Below, piece after piece: positions 1 through 12,543 of a stretch of DNA of 64,000 nucleotides (its first letter is position 1; each line of letters begins with the position of its first letter). The notes under the pieces were generated by a model. The model was not told where the DNA came from. It saw only the letters and a list, made by a program, of their open reading frames with translations, and did not search any database. The position numbers and the translations under genes were made by a program. The stretch comes from Varroa destructor (lineage: Eukaryota; Arthropoda; Arachnida; Mesostigmata; Varroidae): positions 36,403,498 through 36,467,497 of the forward strand of contig NW_019211460.1 of NCBI RefSeq assembly GCF_002443255.2. The letters are read 5' to 3'.

Positions 1-1476
1 ATTGACCACTTTCAGATATTGAACTTAGAGAAGTTCCTTCTAGAGAGAAGACTTCATTAGAGAGAAATATTCCTGGACACAGCGGTTGTTGTTCGTTGCG
101 CATTTAATGATCCTTAATGTAATTCGTATAATTGAAAGAAGTTGCTGGCTTGCAGTAGAGTGAGATGAAACTATTGCGTTGCCCGCAGATCTAACTCGAT
201 GTGACCCCGTTACGGCTCACTTACGGCTTTTACGTTGGAGGCTTTTGACTTCGGCAGAGAGAGCAAAGAAGAATACGTTGACCATTTAGATCTGTACTGG
301 CAACAATGGAACTAACGGATCTAACAAATCAAGTGGACACTGCTTTTGCGAGTTGTAGCCTTCATTATGATTATTATTACTATTCGATTAAAATATCATT
401 TTTGCAGAGGTGCCGTTTATGCGACTTTGTATACCTCGAAAGTTTGCGGGCATTCGATCATGGTGGTCAACAGCAATACGCTCGTATGAACGACTCGAAG
501 CTTTCTTTCATCTTTCTTTCAAACTATCTTCAGCGAAAAAAAACGTAAATCGTTTGAATAGAAGAGCAGCATATTAAAATTATCGACCGCCTAAGAGAAA
601 TCGATGGATAAAAGTGTAAGGTCATTAGGCCGTTCGGGAATAGAAATAGTTACAAGCAAGCGACGCGCGTTGAGGGTTTGTTGAAGATGCTAACGAGAAT
701 TCAATACAAAAGGCCAGGTAGTAAGGCGAAGTAATGATTTTTTAATGCGATATTTGCTGTCAATGTTTATTTCCTGCTTTAAATGACGCATATCGCTTCG
801 CCGGTTGCTGTCCGTCACTCACTGCGTCAACACGGAGCGGGGTGGCGTTCCAGAACGAAAAATCTAGTTAGCCGTCATGTACGAAACGGGCGAAAACCAT
901 AGATATAGTTTGTTTGTGGCCATCGACAATGGTAATACAGATGTTCTAATCTAATTGTTGTTACAACAGGGGAAAAGGAGAACTTCGGGAAAATACGTCC
1001 GTTACTTAACAATCGTGTAACGTCGAATTGAAGTCTGCTGTTTTCGCTATGTTGGCTTGACTGTCGCTCACGTGTTGCCATCTCTCAGAGTAAATCGTTT
1101 CCTTCGTGCTGAGATCTGTACCACTAATGCTCAGACCACCGCAAGAATGGCGGGCCGCCAACGCGAGGAAAGACGTCTGAGCCCTCATCCCTTTTCCATC
1201 TACTCAGGACGATTAACTTTGCCTCTGTCTAATTTATAGCAGCAATTTGTACAGTCCACCTAGCGGCCACAGTCGAACCGACCATGATGGATTCGACAAC
1301 TTTAGTCGAAGCCAACAAGGTATCCAAGCAGGCTTGAAGTGCTAGCGAATGTCAATTACGTACCGGCTGGGACGTTGATGAGCTTCATCGGGAGACCACC
1401 GTGATCGTTAAGCCCGTGATTTTGTTCTCTTAGCTCCAGGAGGCCACTACAAAGTAACCGTTGGATTGTTGGCTAA
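1..1476. other. No supported gene
   Basis: Unique A/T-rich sequence. A frame at 306..548 continues after an acceptor-like TATCATTTTTGCAG (ends about 411), but nothing recognisable is encoded. Patch 780-1310 is somewhat richer in GC. Confidence 0.5.
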
Positions 1477-1722
1477 ATTTCATCTACTGAAGCTTTAGCA
1501 GATGAAAAAGAGGATCAAATAGGAGACGAACGGCCTGAATACAAGCTGTACAACAACGAGAGCGAATGGACTTTAAACGAAAGAAGTATTGAAAACAATT
1601 GGAAGTTTCACCTTTTCATTGCAGCTGGTGTGACATCGACAATCAACACGCACGTCTGCTTCTCGACAAGAAGGAAAAGCTGCGCCGCGCATCGCTTAGC
1701 TGATCGAAAATTTCTCCATTAA
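1477..1722 (+). other. Unassigned 81-codon open stretch, possible decayed coding segment
   Basis: This frame runs from a stop at 1474 for 81 codons to TAA at 1720..1722, with hydrophilic content (for example DEKEDQIGDERPEYKLYNNE). Inside it, an acceptor-like TTTTCATTGCAG (ends 1624) precedes a second frame, WCDIDNQHARLLLDKKEKLR, with high third-position GC and a TGA at 1704. Upstream at 1284 is an ATG with good context opening only 17 codons. Together these look like fragments of one older coding sequence or element, but I recognise no family. Confidence 0.15.
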
Positions 1723-4700
1723 TAACCACGATGGAATACATGACGATCTGTAAAGTGGCTGCAAACGTTGCCAAAGCTGTTGACACTAGAGACTTCTCAC
1801 TATCACAATTGGCCTTAGCCAGCTACCTCTCTCAAAACTTGATCCGCATTTAATGCTGATAGCTGAATAGTCTGAGACGCGCAGGCCTGCTGAATTCAGA
1901 ATTTGTAAAAATGACGATAAAATCGTGTTGGGAGATTTCTTCACCATACGTGTCTAGCTTGACGCGTTCCATATTTCACACGCGTGTGAAGAGGCATCAT
2001 ACGACCACCCAATGCTAGTCAGTATCATCGCATAAAGTCTATAGAATTTCTGTGACCTCAAAAAATATCATAGTTCGCTAGAAATAGGAAACGGCAAGCA
2101 CGAGTTTCCAGCTAAATAATGGATTACGCTAAAAGGAAGGTCAGATACACACATTTCGGGCGATGTTGAGACACTGTAGTGCGCCGATGACAAAGCCACT
2201 GCAAGACAGCAACCAGATTAGTAACCCATGGCTTTCCTAAAAGAGAGTGGCAGGCCCGTCCTATCATGCCCACTTCCATTGTGAACATAAGAACGATTTC
2301 AGATATTAAAGCTGACTCTCAGTCTAAGATATACAGTGTATTTAGCATAAAAGAGACTGTTAACTTACCGTTCATGTACAACGTTCATGGCAATATTAAA
2401 TCTATCCTTATGTGGATAGGATAACGAAATAAAGACCAGCATTGTGCAGAATATATCAGCTAAGAAGAAATATAAGCGTCTCTGTAGAACGAGTTGCACA
2501 GTCTTTGTCTTTTACATGGGCTCGCTAATTCCAACCATTTCATTATCTGGATATGAGTAACCCTTACCGAATATCTAAGTAGAACAGGCCACAGCTCGAG
2601 TTCAGTTGGTTTTAGAGATGTTTTTCTGTTAATAATGTGTTTTTTTTTTAATAGCAATATTTGTGTTTGCGTGCCAAAGAGCTATAGTAATATGTGGCTG
2701 CAGTCAAGAAGGTCGACCTTCTCATGCCGAGAATAAGTAATATCATTCATAGATTCATGGTTTTCTAGCCGGAATAGACTGCAAAGGCTACTGAGCAAAT
2801 TCATATGGAACTTGTAACTGAAAAAGAAAAAGGGAGACATTTTAGGTGAGTTATCAATTTATTTACGGAGCTAGGAGATTCTGTTACTGGTCAGCCTTGA
2901 TTTTTTCCGAAGTGTCGGCTATTGTTGGACGTAGCAACTGGGTTCACCTAACACGTAGGCCTGAAAGGGCATAATAATAATAATAATATTATCGTAAAGA
3001 AATTGTACAGATCCGCTGCGTTATCTATCGCGAGGGCAATAGCAATAATCAGAAACAATTTTGGAAATATATATTTAGTAAGTTACGCCCTCATTAACTC
3101 TGGCATGTCCTTTAAGTTGCTACATGTGATAAACACTGCTGTGTTGTTATCTATTTCCTACCACTGCATAGTGAAAACAAGCATGAAACATGGATTGTTC
3201 TGAACGCAACGATACGACAATCAGTGTTGTAGCAAACGATCGCTTCCAACCGAAATTTCTACACACCCATTTATGCGCAGCAAATTGTGCTTTAAATGAA
3301 ATTATAATTACGTTGTAGTTGAGAGTAATGTTGAAATGAACAAATCGAAAGCACACTATAGAGAATAAGATCACGCATAAGAATGGTACGAATACAATGA
3401 AAAATCTATTTGGCATACAAGGTGACGTTGCTCAAGAAGTTCGCGTAAAACAGGAAACGTTTACGTTTTCACGTTTTCGCACACATAGGCTCAAACGCAC
3501 TACATTTAGCTGGAGCGTGCTTCAGTGTATGCGATTTCTTTTCATTTAATACGATACCAGTTCCAATATCGGGCCTAGTAGGAAACAGTTACTGAGGCTT
3601 GGTCAAGAGAACGTAGAGATCCAGACACCGAATCGATAACCGAAATATTTGACAATCGTATCAATGATGGGCAATTTGACTAGTGCTCCCGAAAACCAAT
3701 AAAGAATTACCATACAGTACACCGATGCCTTGTACGAAATTTTATATTGTCGCCTTCGTCATGCTCTCTTTAGGCCTACATTTGTACGCCTCGCGGTCAA
3801 TAGATACGAGTTTTTGAACAAATATTGGTCACGAATGTAATGGTTCCTTCGGAGGGCCTGGCTTCTTGCGCCAGGCCTCATAAAATTCCTACAGAAGGTT
3901 CCTAAGCCTTTGTAGACAAGGAGCTACAGCATTCGAAGGCGAGCTTGTTTCAAGCTTCTTCATACGTCGGTCCCCAAAAATATTCCAGAAGAATCGTTGG
4001 CCTCGACATCTCTTCAGAAGCCTTCTGAAACCAACCATCTTGCGTTGCGAACTCGACCTACTCTTTGGACCCTGGAGATTTGCCACCTAATTTGGTCCTA
4101 AAAAGAACTTAAAAATTATATGCTGGGTCCCAACTGTGATACTCTGATTCTTTGTTTGCTACTAGAGGCTGTTAAAACCCAGATTCGTTCGTGGGTGTTT
4201 CACTGGACCATACGATAAAGTGTTCATTGCAAAAGTGTTGAATGAAAAGTTTCAGCATCTGCTTCATCGAACGTTGAAAACAGCACTCTTCTAGACAGAA
4301 TATAATTGACTGCCTTGTTTTTCAATGCCAATTTCTGACATAGAAGAAAGAGAGTGAAAAATTGTCTTTATTGAGCTTTAGCTTCTAATATAACTGAATG
4401 CCCCATTTGTTCTTTAAAGGCCCGTTCAAACCGTAACCATAAGCCAATGGAACTGTGGAAAGTAAAGATATGTTTCCATGCAAGTGTAAACAAGTAATCG
4501 TTTCAAACCTTAATAGAAAATTACAAGTAAGTTATGAAATAAGTGTGTTAGATCTAACGTACTTTGTCCCCTAGAGTGCGATACATTTCACACGGTTCAG
4601 ATTCAACGTTTGAACAACTCGGTCGATACCCTACGTAACGGACTTAGGCGCGTCCTAGGAGAAAATATATTGCTTTTGGGCGTGCCCGTCATCATGTACC

Positions 4701-6639
4701 CCCCTCTACAAGGGAGGCTATGCAAACTATTTATAGTACAAATTATCTTTACTGTATTAGTATTAAGTTCCAGTTGTCCTTTCTTGGCTAAATCATATTT
4801 TAGTGATAGTATCCATATGGTACGCGTCGCAGTGCCTGTTTATTTACTATTTCGGCTATTCTTTCGTCAGAGCGAGTACGCTACGTTTGTACTACCTGAC
4901 ATTAGGGCAGGTAACGTACATCACGGTATGTACGCGTTTCTTGAGTTTGTTGCCGCTCACCTGTCATGTTTTATCAGTATTGGTTAAAAAAACATTTCCA
5001 CTCAAGTTTTTTTACAAACAGGCCTGGGGCGCCCCCAAAAAAGAACGATCTTATTATTGTATTTATTCATTATAGAACTCCTCTGTTTACCTTAGGAAAA
5101 TTGAAGCATACCTCTGTAAGAGGTACAATTTTTATGTTAAAGCCCTTTTTTAGTTTCGATTAGATATACTTGCTAGTATGATGTAATCAGATTGGGTTAT
5201 TTGTTGTTTCCAGCTATGTTACGTTAGAATTTCAGCAGGTTCTGTTCAGTATTACATAAATTATTGTCAGAGAACAGAAGGAAGCAGAAAAGCTTTAAAT
5301 AAAATTTTATAATCACGACGAGCAGAAAGGTTAGAATATCGTGACAATCATTCGACAACGGGTGCAGCATTAATGGAGTCTTTAAGCCAATTACTACCGT
5401 AGATGTGCCAGTCTATGAACAAAAACGGCAAACTATAACATTGAGAAAAGCAAGTTTTCTTTTTTCAAACCAGAGCTGGTGAAAATCGGTCGCCTCAATT
5501 ATGAGCGCTCGCCCATTTTTTTTTGGAAGACAAGTAAATGTATTGGGTACCCGTAGCTTCTGTCACTGTCGAATTGTCCATTTAGCCCTTACGGCAACCC
5601 TTGCGCACCTAACGGCAACTTTAATAGGTCATTGGCGAGCGAACATCGAAAGCCGTTGCCTCGTACTATATAAAGTTGTTACAACATCAAAGAAAAACAG
5701 TATTATCAGAGTAAGTGCTCATTGGCACCTTGTTATTAGCGCTCAAATCAGGTGAACAGACCGTAGCACGGTAATAACGAGCAAGCACTGCTATGTACTA
5801 ACTACTTAGGGAACTTTTCCACCATGGCAAGAAAGAACATCAGCAACGTAGATGGCCTATTAACGACGAACCGGTCAATGTTTTTCCTCTGAGTCGGTAG
5901 ACTATCAAGAAATAAAGAGGCTTAGAAAAAGCAAGTAACAACGTTTTTCTACCCAGCAATCGTTCATAGAACAAAAGTTATTTCTTTTGATAAACTTTTT
6001 TCGTGTCCATTTGAATGGCGCGCAACGGTAACCTGGGCCGTGCAATAGATTTTTGGGTTCTGGTGATGACTAATCGTAATAATAAAGCGTTGCACAACAG
6101 GTACGGCGTAAGCGTGGCGTCATCGATTTTCATTACAGTCTTTGCCATCGTTGAAACATTGTACCTCAATGACCGTGTGACGTTATTGAACTCTACTGCC
6201 TCTGGTGCTCGCGTGTTACTGGAGAATTTTGAGAACAAGAGATGGTTGTTGGACGTTATAGGGAAATAACGGCACCTTTTGCCTCGCACATCTATCTTAT
6301 CTCTATAATGCAGTTCACAACGTATTAAATGCGTATTTCTCTGATCCGTCGGCTGGTCTGATTTAATTCTGTTGCTGGTAGACAAACGCGTGGTAAATGA
6401 AACCAATTAATTAGTGATCGTCCTGCCGTACGACCACCCGCCTGCAACGAGCACCGGACAATAGGCTCACATCTTTGTTTTAGGAACGGATCGTGGTATA
6501 TGCAAAGCGTTGTTCAATAAAAAAAAAACTGCTAAAGACCGTCATTGGACAGTAAGTCAGCGAAAAGCTATCTAAAAGAAATGTTCCGAGTTTTACATTT
6601 AGTGCTTTCAGTAGACTGCTGCTTTCCAGCTGACGTAAA
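1723..6639. other. No supported gene; unique sequence
   Basis: Holds an (ATA)n at 2971-2989, the hairpin at 3855, and chance-length frames such as 4610..4987 and 5978..6406(-). An acceptor-like TCTTTTTTCAAACCAG near 5473 precedes 26 open codons (LVKIGRLNYERSPIFFW...), too weak to call. Confidence 0.5.
3855..3877. repeat. GC-rich hairpin
   Basis: GGCCTGGC (3855..3862) pairs with GCCAGGCC (3870..3877) over a 7-base loop. It is unusually GC-rich for the neighbourhood; no poly-T follows and its role is unknown. Confidence 0.8.
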
Positions 6640-6726
6640 ACGTCTCTACGTCCGGATTTGAACCTAGACCAGGACGTGTCCCCAAAATCTAGTAGGCAAA
6701 TATGTTACCCGTTGCACGATGACGGG
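6640..6726 (-). repeat. tRNA-like segment, probable SINE head or tRNA pseudogene
   Basis: On the minus strand TCGTGCAACGGG (6708..6719) fits the pol III box A with one mismatch, and GGTTCAAATCC (6654..6664) is a perfect box B; 43 bases separate them. The acceptor arms do not pair and no clean anticodon stem forms, so it is not a working tRNA gene. A tRNA-derived SINE head is the likeliest reading. Confidence 0.4.
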
Positions 6727-6847
6727 TACCGCTTCGCATTGTATACCAGACTATCCGCCATTGATACGTTAAACATGATAAGTGTTAAATAAACAATGCC
6801 GCGTATATATCATTAGGCAACCAGATATGCCCGAAAAACGTAGCAGG

Positions 6848-6877
6848 TATATATATATATACATATATATATATATA
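6848..6877. repeat. (TA)n microsatellite
   Basis: Two TA blocks split by a single C. Similar TA arrays lie at 8906-8924, 9032-9052, 44048-44065 and 49294-49325. Confidence 0.93.
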
Positions 6878-7947
6878 CACTTTTCATCTTGGAGTGAGTG
6901 AACGTGATATAAACATCTGTGAAAGAGGATATGGAGACACATCTCCATGCCGACAAAGGAGACTCAGCCAAATGGTACCTACTATTCGGGCGTAGAAGAC
7001 CGCTGTAACTATAGAATAACATCGACAATAGCATTATTTCGATGTAAAGTGATGAGAGGTCGACACCCAAAGCACGAATTTGACATCACAGGCGTGAGCA
7101 TGTCTAATGCTGGTGCCTCGTGCCGCTTTCCTGCCAATTGTTCACTGATGATGATGATAATGATCATATCGCAGGTGAGTGGAGGGAAAACCAAGCGTAT
7201 TAAAGCCAACAAGTCGTCAAGGCGACCTCAACAGAAATGTTGTAACGATTTGCCTTACCCCTGTGTATTGTCTAGACTATACTTCTATACATTTCTTTAC
7301 ACAGGCTTCACTATGCACCAGATGAAACTAAATGTGGACTTACCGATGCAACCGGCCATTTTGGCATGGATGCATTTTACATAAACTATTTTACCTCCGC
7401 ATCGCTCCTGCCGGTCCGTTGGAAATGCAACGTGGCCATGTGATAATAACGTAAAACATGGGAAAAAGGTACGTGTTAGTGTATGGCTTGTCCCAAGCAC
7501 ATGCACCCGAACGATGGGCGCTCCGTGTATGAATGTAGTTGTGTGCACGTGACATTAGTATGAGTACCGTCTATTTGCCTGTGCTCACCCATGTGCATTG
7601 CACCGTTGTCAAGTTGTAGACACCAGCTGAGTGAAAACGAAGCGAACATGAAGATGGTGATAATAATAATAATAATACGGACGATGATGATGGTATCGGC
7701 AGCGTAGCTGAAGATCTATGATCTACTGCGGCTAGAATAGTGGCTTCGCCAATGTTGCCGCGAAGTTAGGTTGGTCGGTTCTCTCCGACTGCGGTTGCCT
7801 AATGCAGCGGTTCGGCTTCTGGCTGTTCCAACGCCGGCGGTGTACAATGAAATTTAAGATCACGCTACACCGACAGACAAAGCGATTCAACTGATTTTGC
7901 CGCCAATTCTGTGCCACCGGCCCTCAGCTCACTCTCTCTGTTACTCT

Positions 7948-7955
7948 TACTACTA

Positions 7956-7987
<32 letters not shown>

Positions 7988-8035
7988 GCTGCTGCTGCTA
8001 CTACTACGACTACTACTACTACTACTATTACTACT
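7948..8035. repeat. (TAC)n/(TGC)n compound trinucleotide repeat, about 88 bp
   Basis: Imperfect array with TAC units, a block of TGC units at 7986-7999 and TAC units again. On the minus strand one frame reads as poly-Ser inside a 66-codon open stretch; on the plus strand it reads poly-Leu. No coding evidence beyond the repeat. Confidence 0.95.
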
Positions 8036-10117
8036 AGGTACCTTCTCGCATATGCGCTCTTATCTAAAGAAGATTATAGCGTCGAAAGCAGCGGCATATA
8101 AGAACAGGACTTGTGGCCGGCGGGCTGACAAGTCGCCTGTCCGACGATGTATGCTACTTCTGGTAATGTTATGTTGCTCAAGCGGTGCTTGTTGTAGAAG
8201 CGCTCTCGTCGGCTGCTGCTGATGCACACCCCAGTGTCGGGGCCTGCCACTTGCCAGCGCTTGCCGCTCATCGGACCTTCTGACGGCCGTGTGTTGATGC
8301 TTTTGCTGCTGCCGCCGACGCCGCCGCTGTTGGTGTTGTTACTGCCTAAATGCTCTCTTGGTGTTGGCCGTGTCGGTACTCCAAAGGCGCCGGATACCGA
8401 CCGCAGGCAGAGTGAACCTCGCCGTGAGCCAAATATAGGAGCAAAACGTCAGGGCACAATGTGCCACTTCCTGGGCCTCTTTCTAACGCCACCACGCAAC
8501 AAGTCAGTGCATGTGAACGTAATGAGTAGCCAAAGACTAGTCGTCTCCGCGTATAGCAAAAAAACATGCAGTAACAACAACAATGGTGATAAAAGCAGAC
8601 CATGCACACAGCATGGTACCTACATTAATAGTACCACATCACATCCTTACTTTGAAAACTAAGAAAGATTAAACAATCCGTCCGCGTACAACGTTTTAAG
8701 TTAATATTTTTGGTAGTAACGGTACACACTTTGGGAACGTATGCGACCCTTGCTCTGTTCTAGATAAAAGGAACTAAATAAAACTAATTTTTCAAATGCT
8801 AATCTACGGCGCATAAATCATCTATATTATGCCATCTTCGAAAAAATATAGACCCTGGATTGTTTTACTCTAATTCTGGACTCAATGAGAGGCCGAATGT
8901 GTCAGCATATATATATATATATACACTTTACGAAAAGGTCATCTTACGAGTTGGTCTTCAAAGACTCAGACGGTTCTATATGAAACTACACTGCAGGCAG
9001 TGTACATAATATTCATAAGTCATCCCAACTGTATATATATATATATATATATTTTAGCTTGTTAGAATATTAAGCATAGAGTGATCAGTACAAAAGGACC
9101 TTCAGTGCTCACTTATTTCTACGAGGAATAAGCTGTACACTTCGTAATATATAAACTCAGATATCGTGACTCGTACGGAAATAATGTTACAACACAATAG
9201 GCCTATTGGCAGAATTATATATAATACATGATTTCTATTATTTACATAGGTAGAAAAGGAAGCTCCAAACCGACGCTGAACGGCCGGAAAGAGGATGTCT
9301 ACTACTAGACTCGTTGTTAGTAGCTGACGCGGCTGTCGCAAAACGTAGTCCTCCGACGGTAGCGACGAAGATATCAAGAAGACTTCGACGCGATCGTACG
9401 TTAAACAAGCGAGCAAGATAACACGCATCGTTCATATATTCTCAAGAGGGAGTAATTTGTTAAAGATGATTAAGTCATCCACAGAAAATCTACGACTACT
9501 GCGGAACACTGCTCTGAATAGCATCGCTAAATGACCTGAGCCCTACAGGATATTCTCTGATAGCCACCTCCCACTTTGGCTAAATGCATAATGTAAGACC
9601 GATAGCAGTAGCGTTTTAGATTCTAGGATGAAGCCTTCTATACCTGTAACTTTCTCAGCGCTGCAATAATTACGTGGCACTTGTGCGCTTCAGTTTGCAA
9701 GTAAGCCTGTGCCACTCGCATACGAGGCCGTTTCGTACCTAACCTTTCAGCGAATTATTAAACTGTGCAAACGGTAAGTTGATAAAACCAGAGCACCAAT
9801 CCAATGCCGACCTCTATCCGCGATGGCCTGAGCTGTCATGATCAGTGTTCATCCTAGACATTCTATTATTTAAAGTAAGATCGAATGCTGCGAAACGAAA
9901 GCTGCGACAAGATCCAAAAAAGTTATAGGATACACCTGTTCACCCTCGATCACATAGGTAGGTTAACGTAAATTTTGTTAACCGCGACTCACGACGACGT
10001 CACGACGAACTGGCTGGATGAAAAGAACCTAGCTCTTCTAAGATATCTTTCAAATAAATAGTCGCATCGTACCAAAAGCCGAGACAGATCGTTGAGATAT
10101 AAACTGCGAACACTTAC

Positions 10118-10186
10118 GTTTGTCCTTGGGCAAACCAGTGCCACTGGCGTTCCTCAGTAGAGCTGCAAAGGAATCGGCCAGTGATT
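10118..10186 (-). CDS. Candidate small internal exon on minus strand
   Basis: A minus-strand donor GGACAAAC|GTAAGTG has its junction at 10118/10117. Two acceptors precede it: ACTAGCAG (exon from 10186) and ATTCCTTTGCAG (exon from 10162). One frame reads SLADSFAALLRNASGTGLPK, a plausible soluble segment; another frame is part of a 66-codon ORF (10114..10314). Nothing recognisable flanks it. Confidence 0.2.
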
Positions 10187-11796
10187 CTGCTAGTCATTGC
10201 AAGGGCATTTAGTGAAAACTTCAGTAAATTTGTTGTTTTAGCCTTCGAGAACCTCAAGTACGTTGACAAGATCTGCGTAAACGACACCTGGTTTGCTTGC
10301 CAAATTATTTCCAACTCCGCGCACGTTTAGTTGTCGTGAAATATCTATCGAGATTCTCACAACTTTAAAACAGTGTCTTCCAGTCGAGTTCAAGCACACC
10401 TTTCTATTTCTCTTTACCAGAGTATTTTTAATACAATTAAATCGTTTCACCTGGCAGAAGTTTGAATCTACTTCTATAAAGCAATTTTCGATTGAGTTGC
10501 TCATCTTGATCATACTTTCTTCCTGAAGTTCAAACTCATCCTTTGATAACATGCGCATGGCTTGTTAATGTTCCGCAAAAGTTCTAAAAGGCAAAATGTA
10601 GACTCAAAACATATTGGGACTATGAAGAAGAGCCTGCCTCATCCGCGGCCAACCCCCTATCGTGGTCATAATATAGCTGTTTGTCGAATGCTTTAAATGT
10701 AAAATTGGTGTCAGATGCATCACAAATTTAAAGCTAGTTCACCTTCCATGCCCGACCTGGGGGCAGATTTACCGAGTGCCCACTGGAGTTTCAAGTTTGA
10801 GCAAAGATGATAAGTTTTTCTTTCGCTAACCATAACAGTAATGTCAGAATGGTGAGAAGTCAACAGCTAGCAATGACTAGCTTTAATCCAATAATAATAA
10901 TGTATACGACCTGTTCAAACACTATAAACGCATCCCACACAACTTTCATTTTGTATTCATATCGATAGTCATTAACGAAAAGGGTCATGCAAACCGAAAA
11001 GGGTTTACCCCAACTCGATTTTTAACTTGGCTGCCTTCTTTGGCGTGGAGCTATTGATGTCAATGACAGCGTCCCCGCAATGCTGTAGCAATAACGTGTT
11101 TGCCCACCAACCAACCAAACAAACAAACATTTGTGTTCAACACAGTCTGCGCTTTGACATAACGTGATTACGCGTTTACAATAAATACAAATGAAGCCGT
11201 CTAGATTTGAATCAGAAAAAGGTCATCGATCGAGTAACCTTTACTCCTGCTAGGCGTCTGCGGTCATAATATGCCCTTAACCTGATTAGACGTTGAAGGA
11301 ATGCAGCAGCATCGACTCCAATGTTGTAGATAAAACAATTGAATTAGCTTTAAAGGATCATTTTTGTCCGATGAACGTAAAACGACTGGCCATTTAATCA
11401 GAAAGAGATAACTTCTTCCAACTAATTTCCTACAGTTATGAAAAGGAATGTTAATTTGGTTAAGTTTATCCTTCGCTTGAAGGTACGATCGCTTTCCAGT
11501 CGGCAGTTGGAATCCCAAGAGGTCCATCTTGGGATGTTTGCAACGATATGCACGCCCCTTTTGTGGTAAAGATGACCTACCTACTTATTACTGTTGTTAC
11601 TTTTTTTTGTATTTAGTGTTGGATTGTTTCACGCGAGAAAGTTTGACGTGTTTTCGATCTAGCAAAGGATGGGTCCAAGGCTAAAAACGCATAGGGCAAA
11701 AACGAGCTCGATGTATAACTAGGTTCTTAACGGCCTGGCTTAGACGGACAACTTAAATCCGTTCTTATTATTTTAGCATCTTGCTGAGAAGTCTCT
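10187..11796. other. No supported gene
   Basis: Minus-strand frames of 106 and 87 codons (10238..10558, 11264..11527) have ordinary composition but no recognisable domain. Short AAAC tandem at about 11113-11128. Confidence 0.45.
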
Positions 11797-12543
11797 TTGA
11801 CTGAATGGAGAACGCCGGATAAGTTAGTGCAAGCTACCTTGTATGTAGACGACTTGATCATATACAGGTCGAACGGATTCCGAGTACTTAAGCCGAACTT
11901 CATCCCGGCTGTACATGGTAATCGCAAGATTCGGACAGACCGTGAACCCGACGCAGGCAAAGCCGATGAGGTTTTGCAGGGGAGGCAGGATAGCGGCTAC
12001 TGGCACCTTATGCCTCGCCGTTGTGTTGCCGAGGGCTACCCTTCACTGCGCACGCCGCCTGAGGACGCAGGAAGTTAGTATTGGTTGCATGGGCGACCGA
12101 AAGCGGTCGCTTTTCGCAACCGCTCTCAGCTTGTTTAGCGTCGGAACAGCTCCGATAGGAACGTATGCAGTACGTGTCATGCAGAAGGATCCTACGGGAG
12201 AAAATAGCTGACCCGGCACTGCTGTCCGAGGGTTTAGGCCGTCGCTTTGATCTCCTAGCAAAGGAAGCCTCCAAAATCAACCTTAGGTACTGACAGGAAA
12301 AAGTTTAGGGATACCAATAGGATTTCTTTGCTTCGGGTTCAATGACGAACAGCAGGTGGAATGGGACCTGTCGGCTAACACACCCGCTTTGTCGTAAATA
12401 GATTTCATTATACATTCATAGGCAGGAAAGCAGATTTCCACAAGCCTGACAACATTGGTGGATGCTTCACTTGCGAAACAAATTGCGATAGATATGATGA
12501 TGCTCGCCGTCTCCTGCTACCACCTTGCCAGGACATATGGTAG
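11797..12543 (+). mobile_element. Decayed non-LTR (LINE-type) retrotransposon, RT 3' part
   Basis: Frame 1 (11797..~11900) carries an RT catalytic-site block LYVDDLIIYRSNG at 11839..11877. From 11909 the match continues in another frame up to a stop at 12211 with FGQTVNPTQAKPMRFCRGG, then blocks like ATALSLFSVGTAPIGTYAVR. These match the post-active-site and thumb regions of LINE reverse transcriptases of the kind with a 'GGR.A.TDTL' block. Further on, 12436..12543 is open again with GCFTCETNCDRYDD, resembling a C-terminal Cys-rich knuckle. At least one frameshift, several stops and missing palm/endonuclease parts show it is dead. The usual metazoan LINE motif is YADD; Val here is a change or a subfamily trait. 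Outer ends are not visible. Clade (R2/CR1/other) unresolved. Confidence 0.75.

Larger units (their letters stand above)
6727..10117. other. Microsatellite-rich stretch with a GC-rich bidirectionally open patch
   Basis: Contains TA, TAA and TAC arrays. At 8074-8660 both strands are open for over 120 codons: minus 8074..~8452 without an early ATG (includes SGKRWQVAGPDTGV) and plus 8222..8662. A donor-like CGCAG|GTGAGT lies at 7173/7174 inside a 145-codon plus frame (6947..7384). No family recognised in any. Confidence 0.45.

Noticed and set aside
5978..6406. 142-codon minus-strand frame and 84-codon plus-strand frame
   Set aside because: My rough estimate for about 40% GC is that a few frames of this length arise by chance in 64 kb; no domain or splice context.
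7911..8222. Poly-Leu plus-strand frame resembling a membrane segment
   Set aside because: Hydrophobicity is entirely from the TAC/TGC trinucleotide array.
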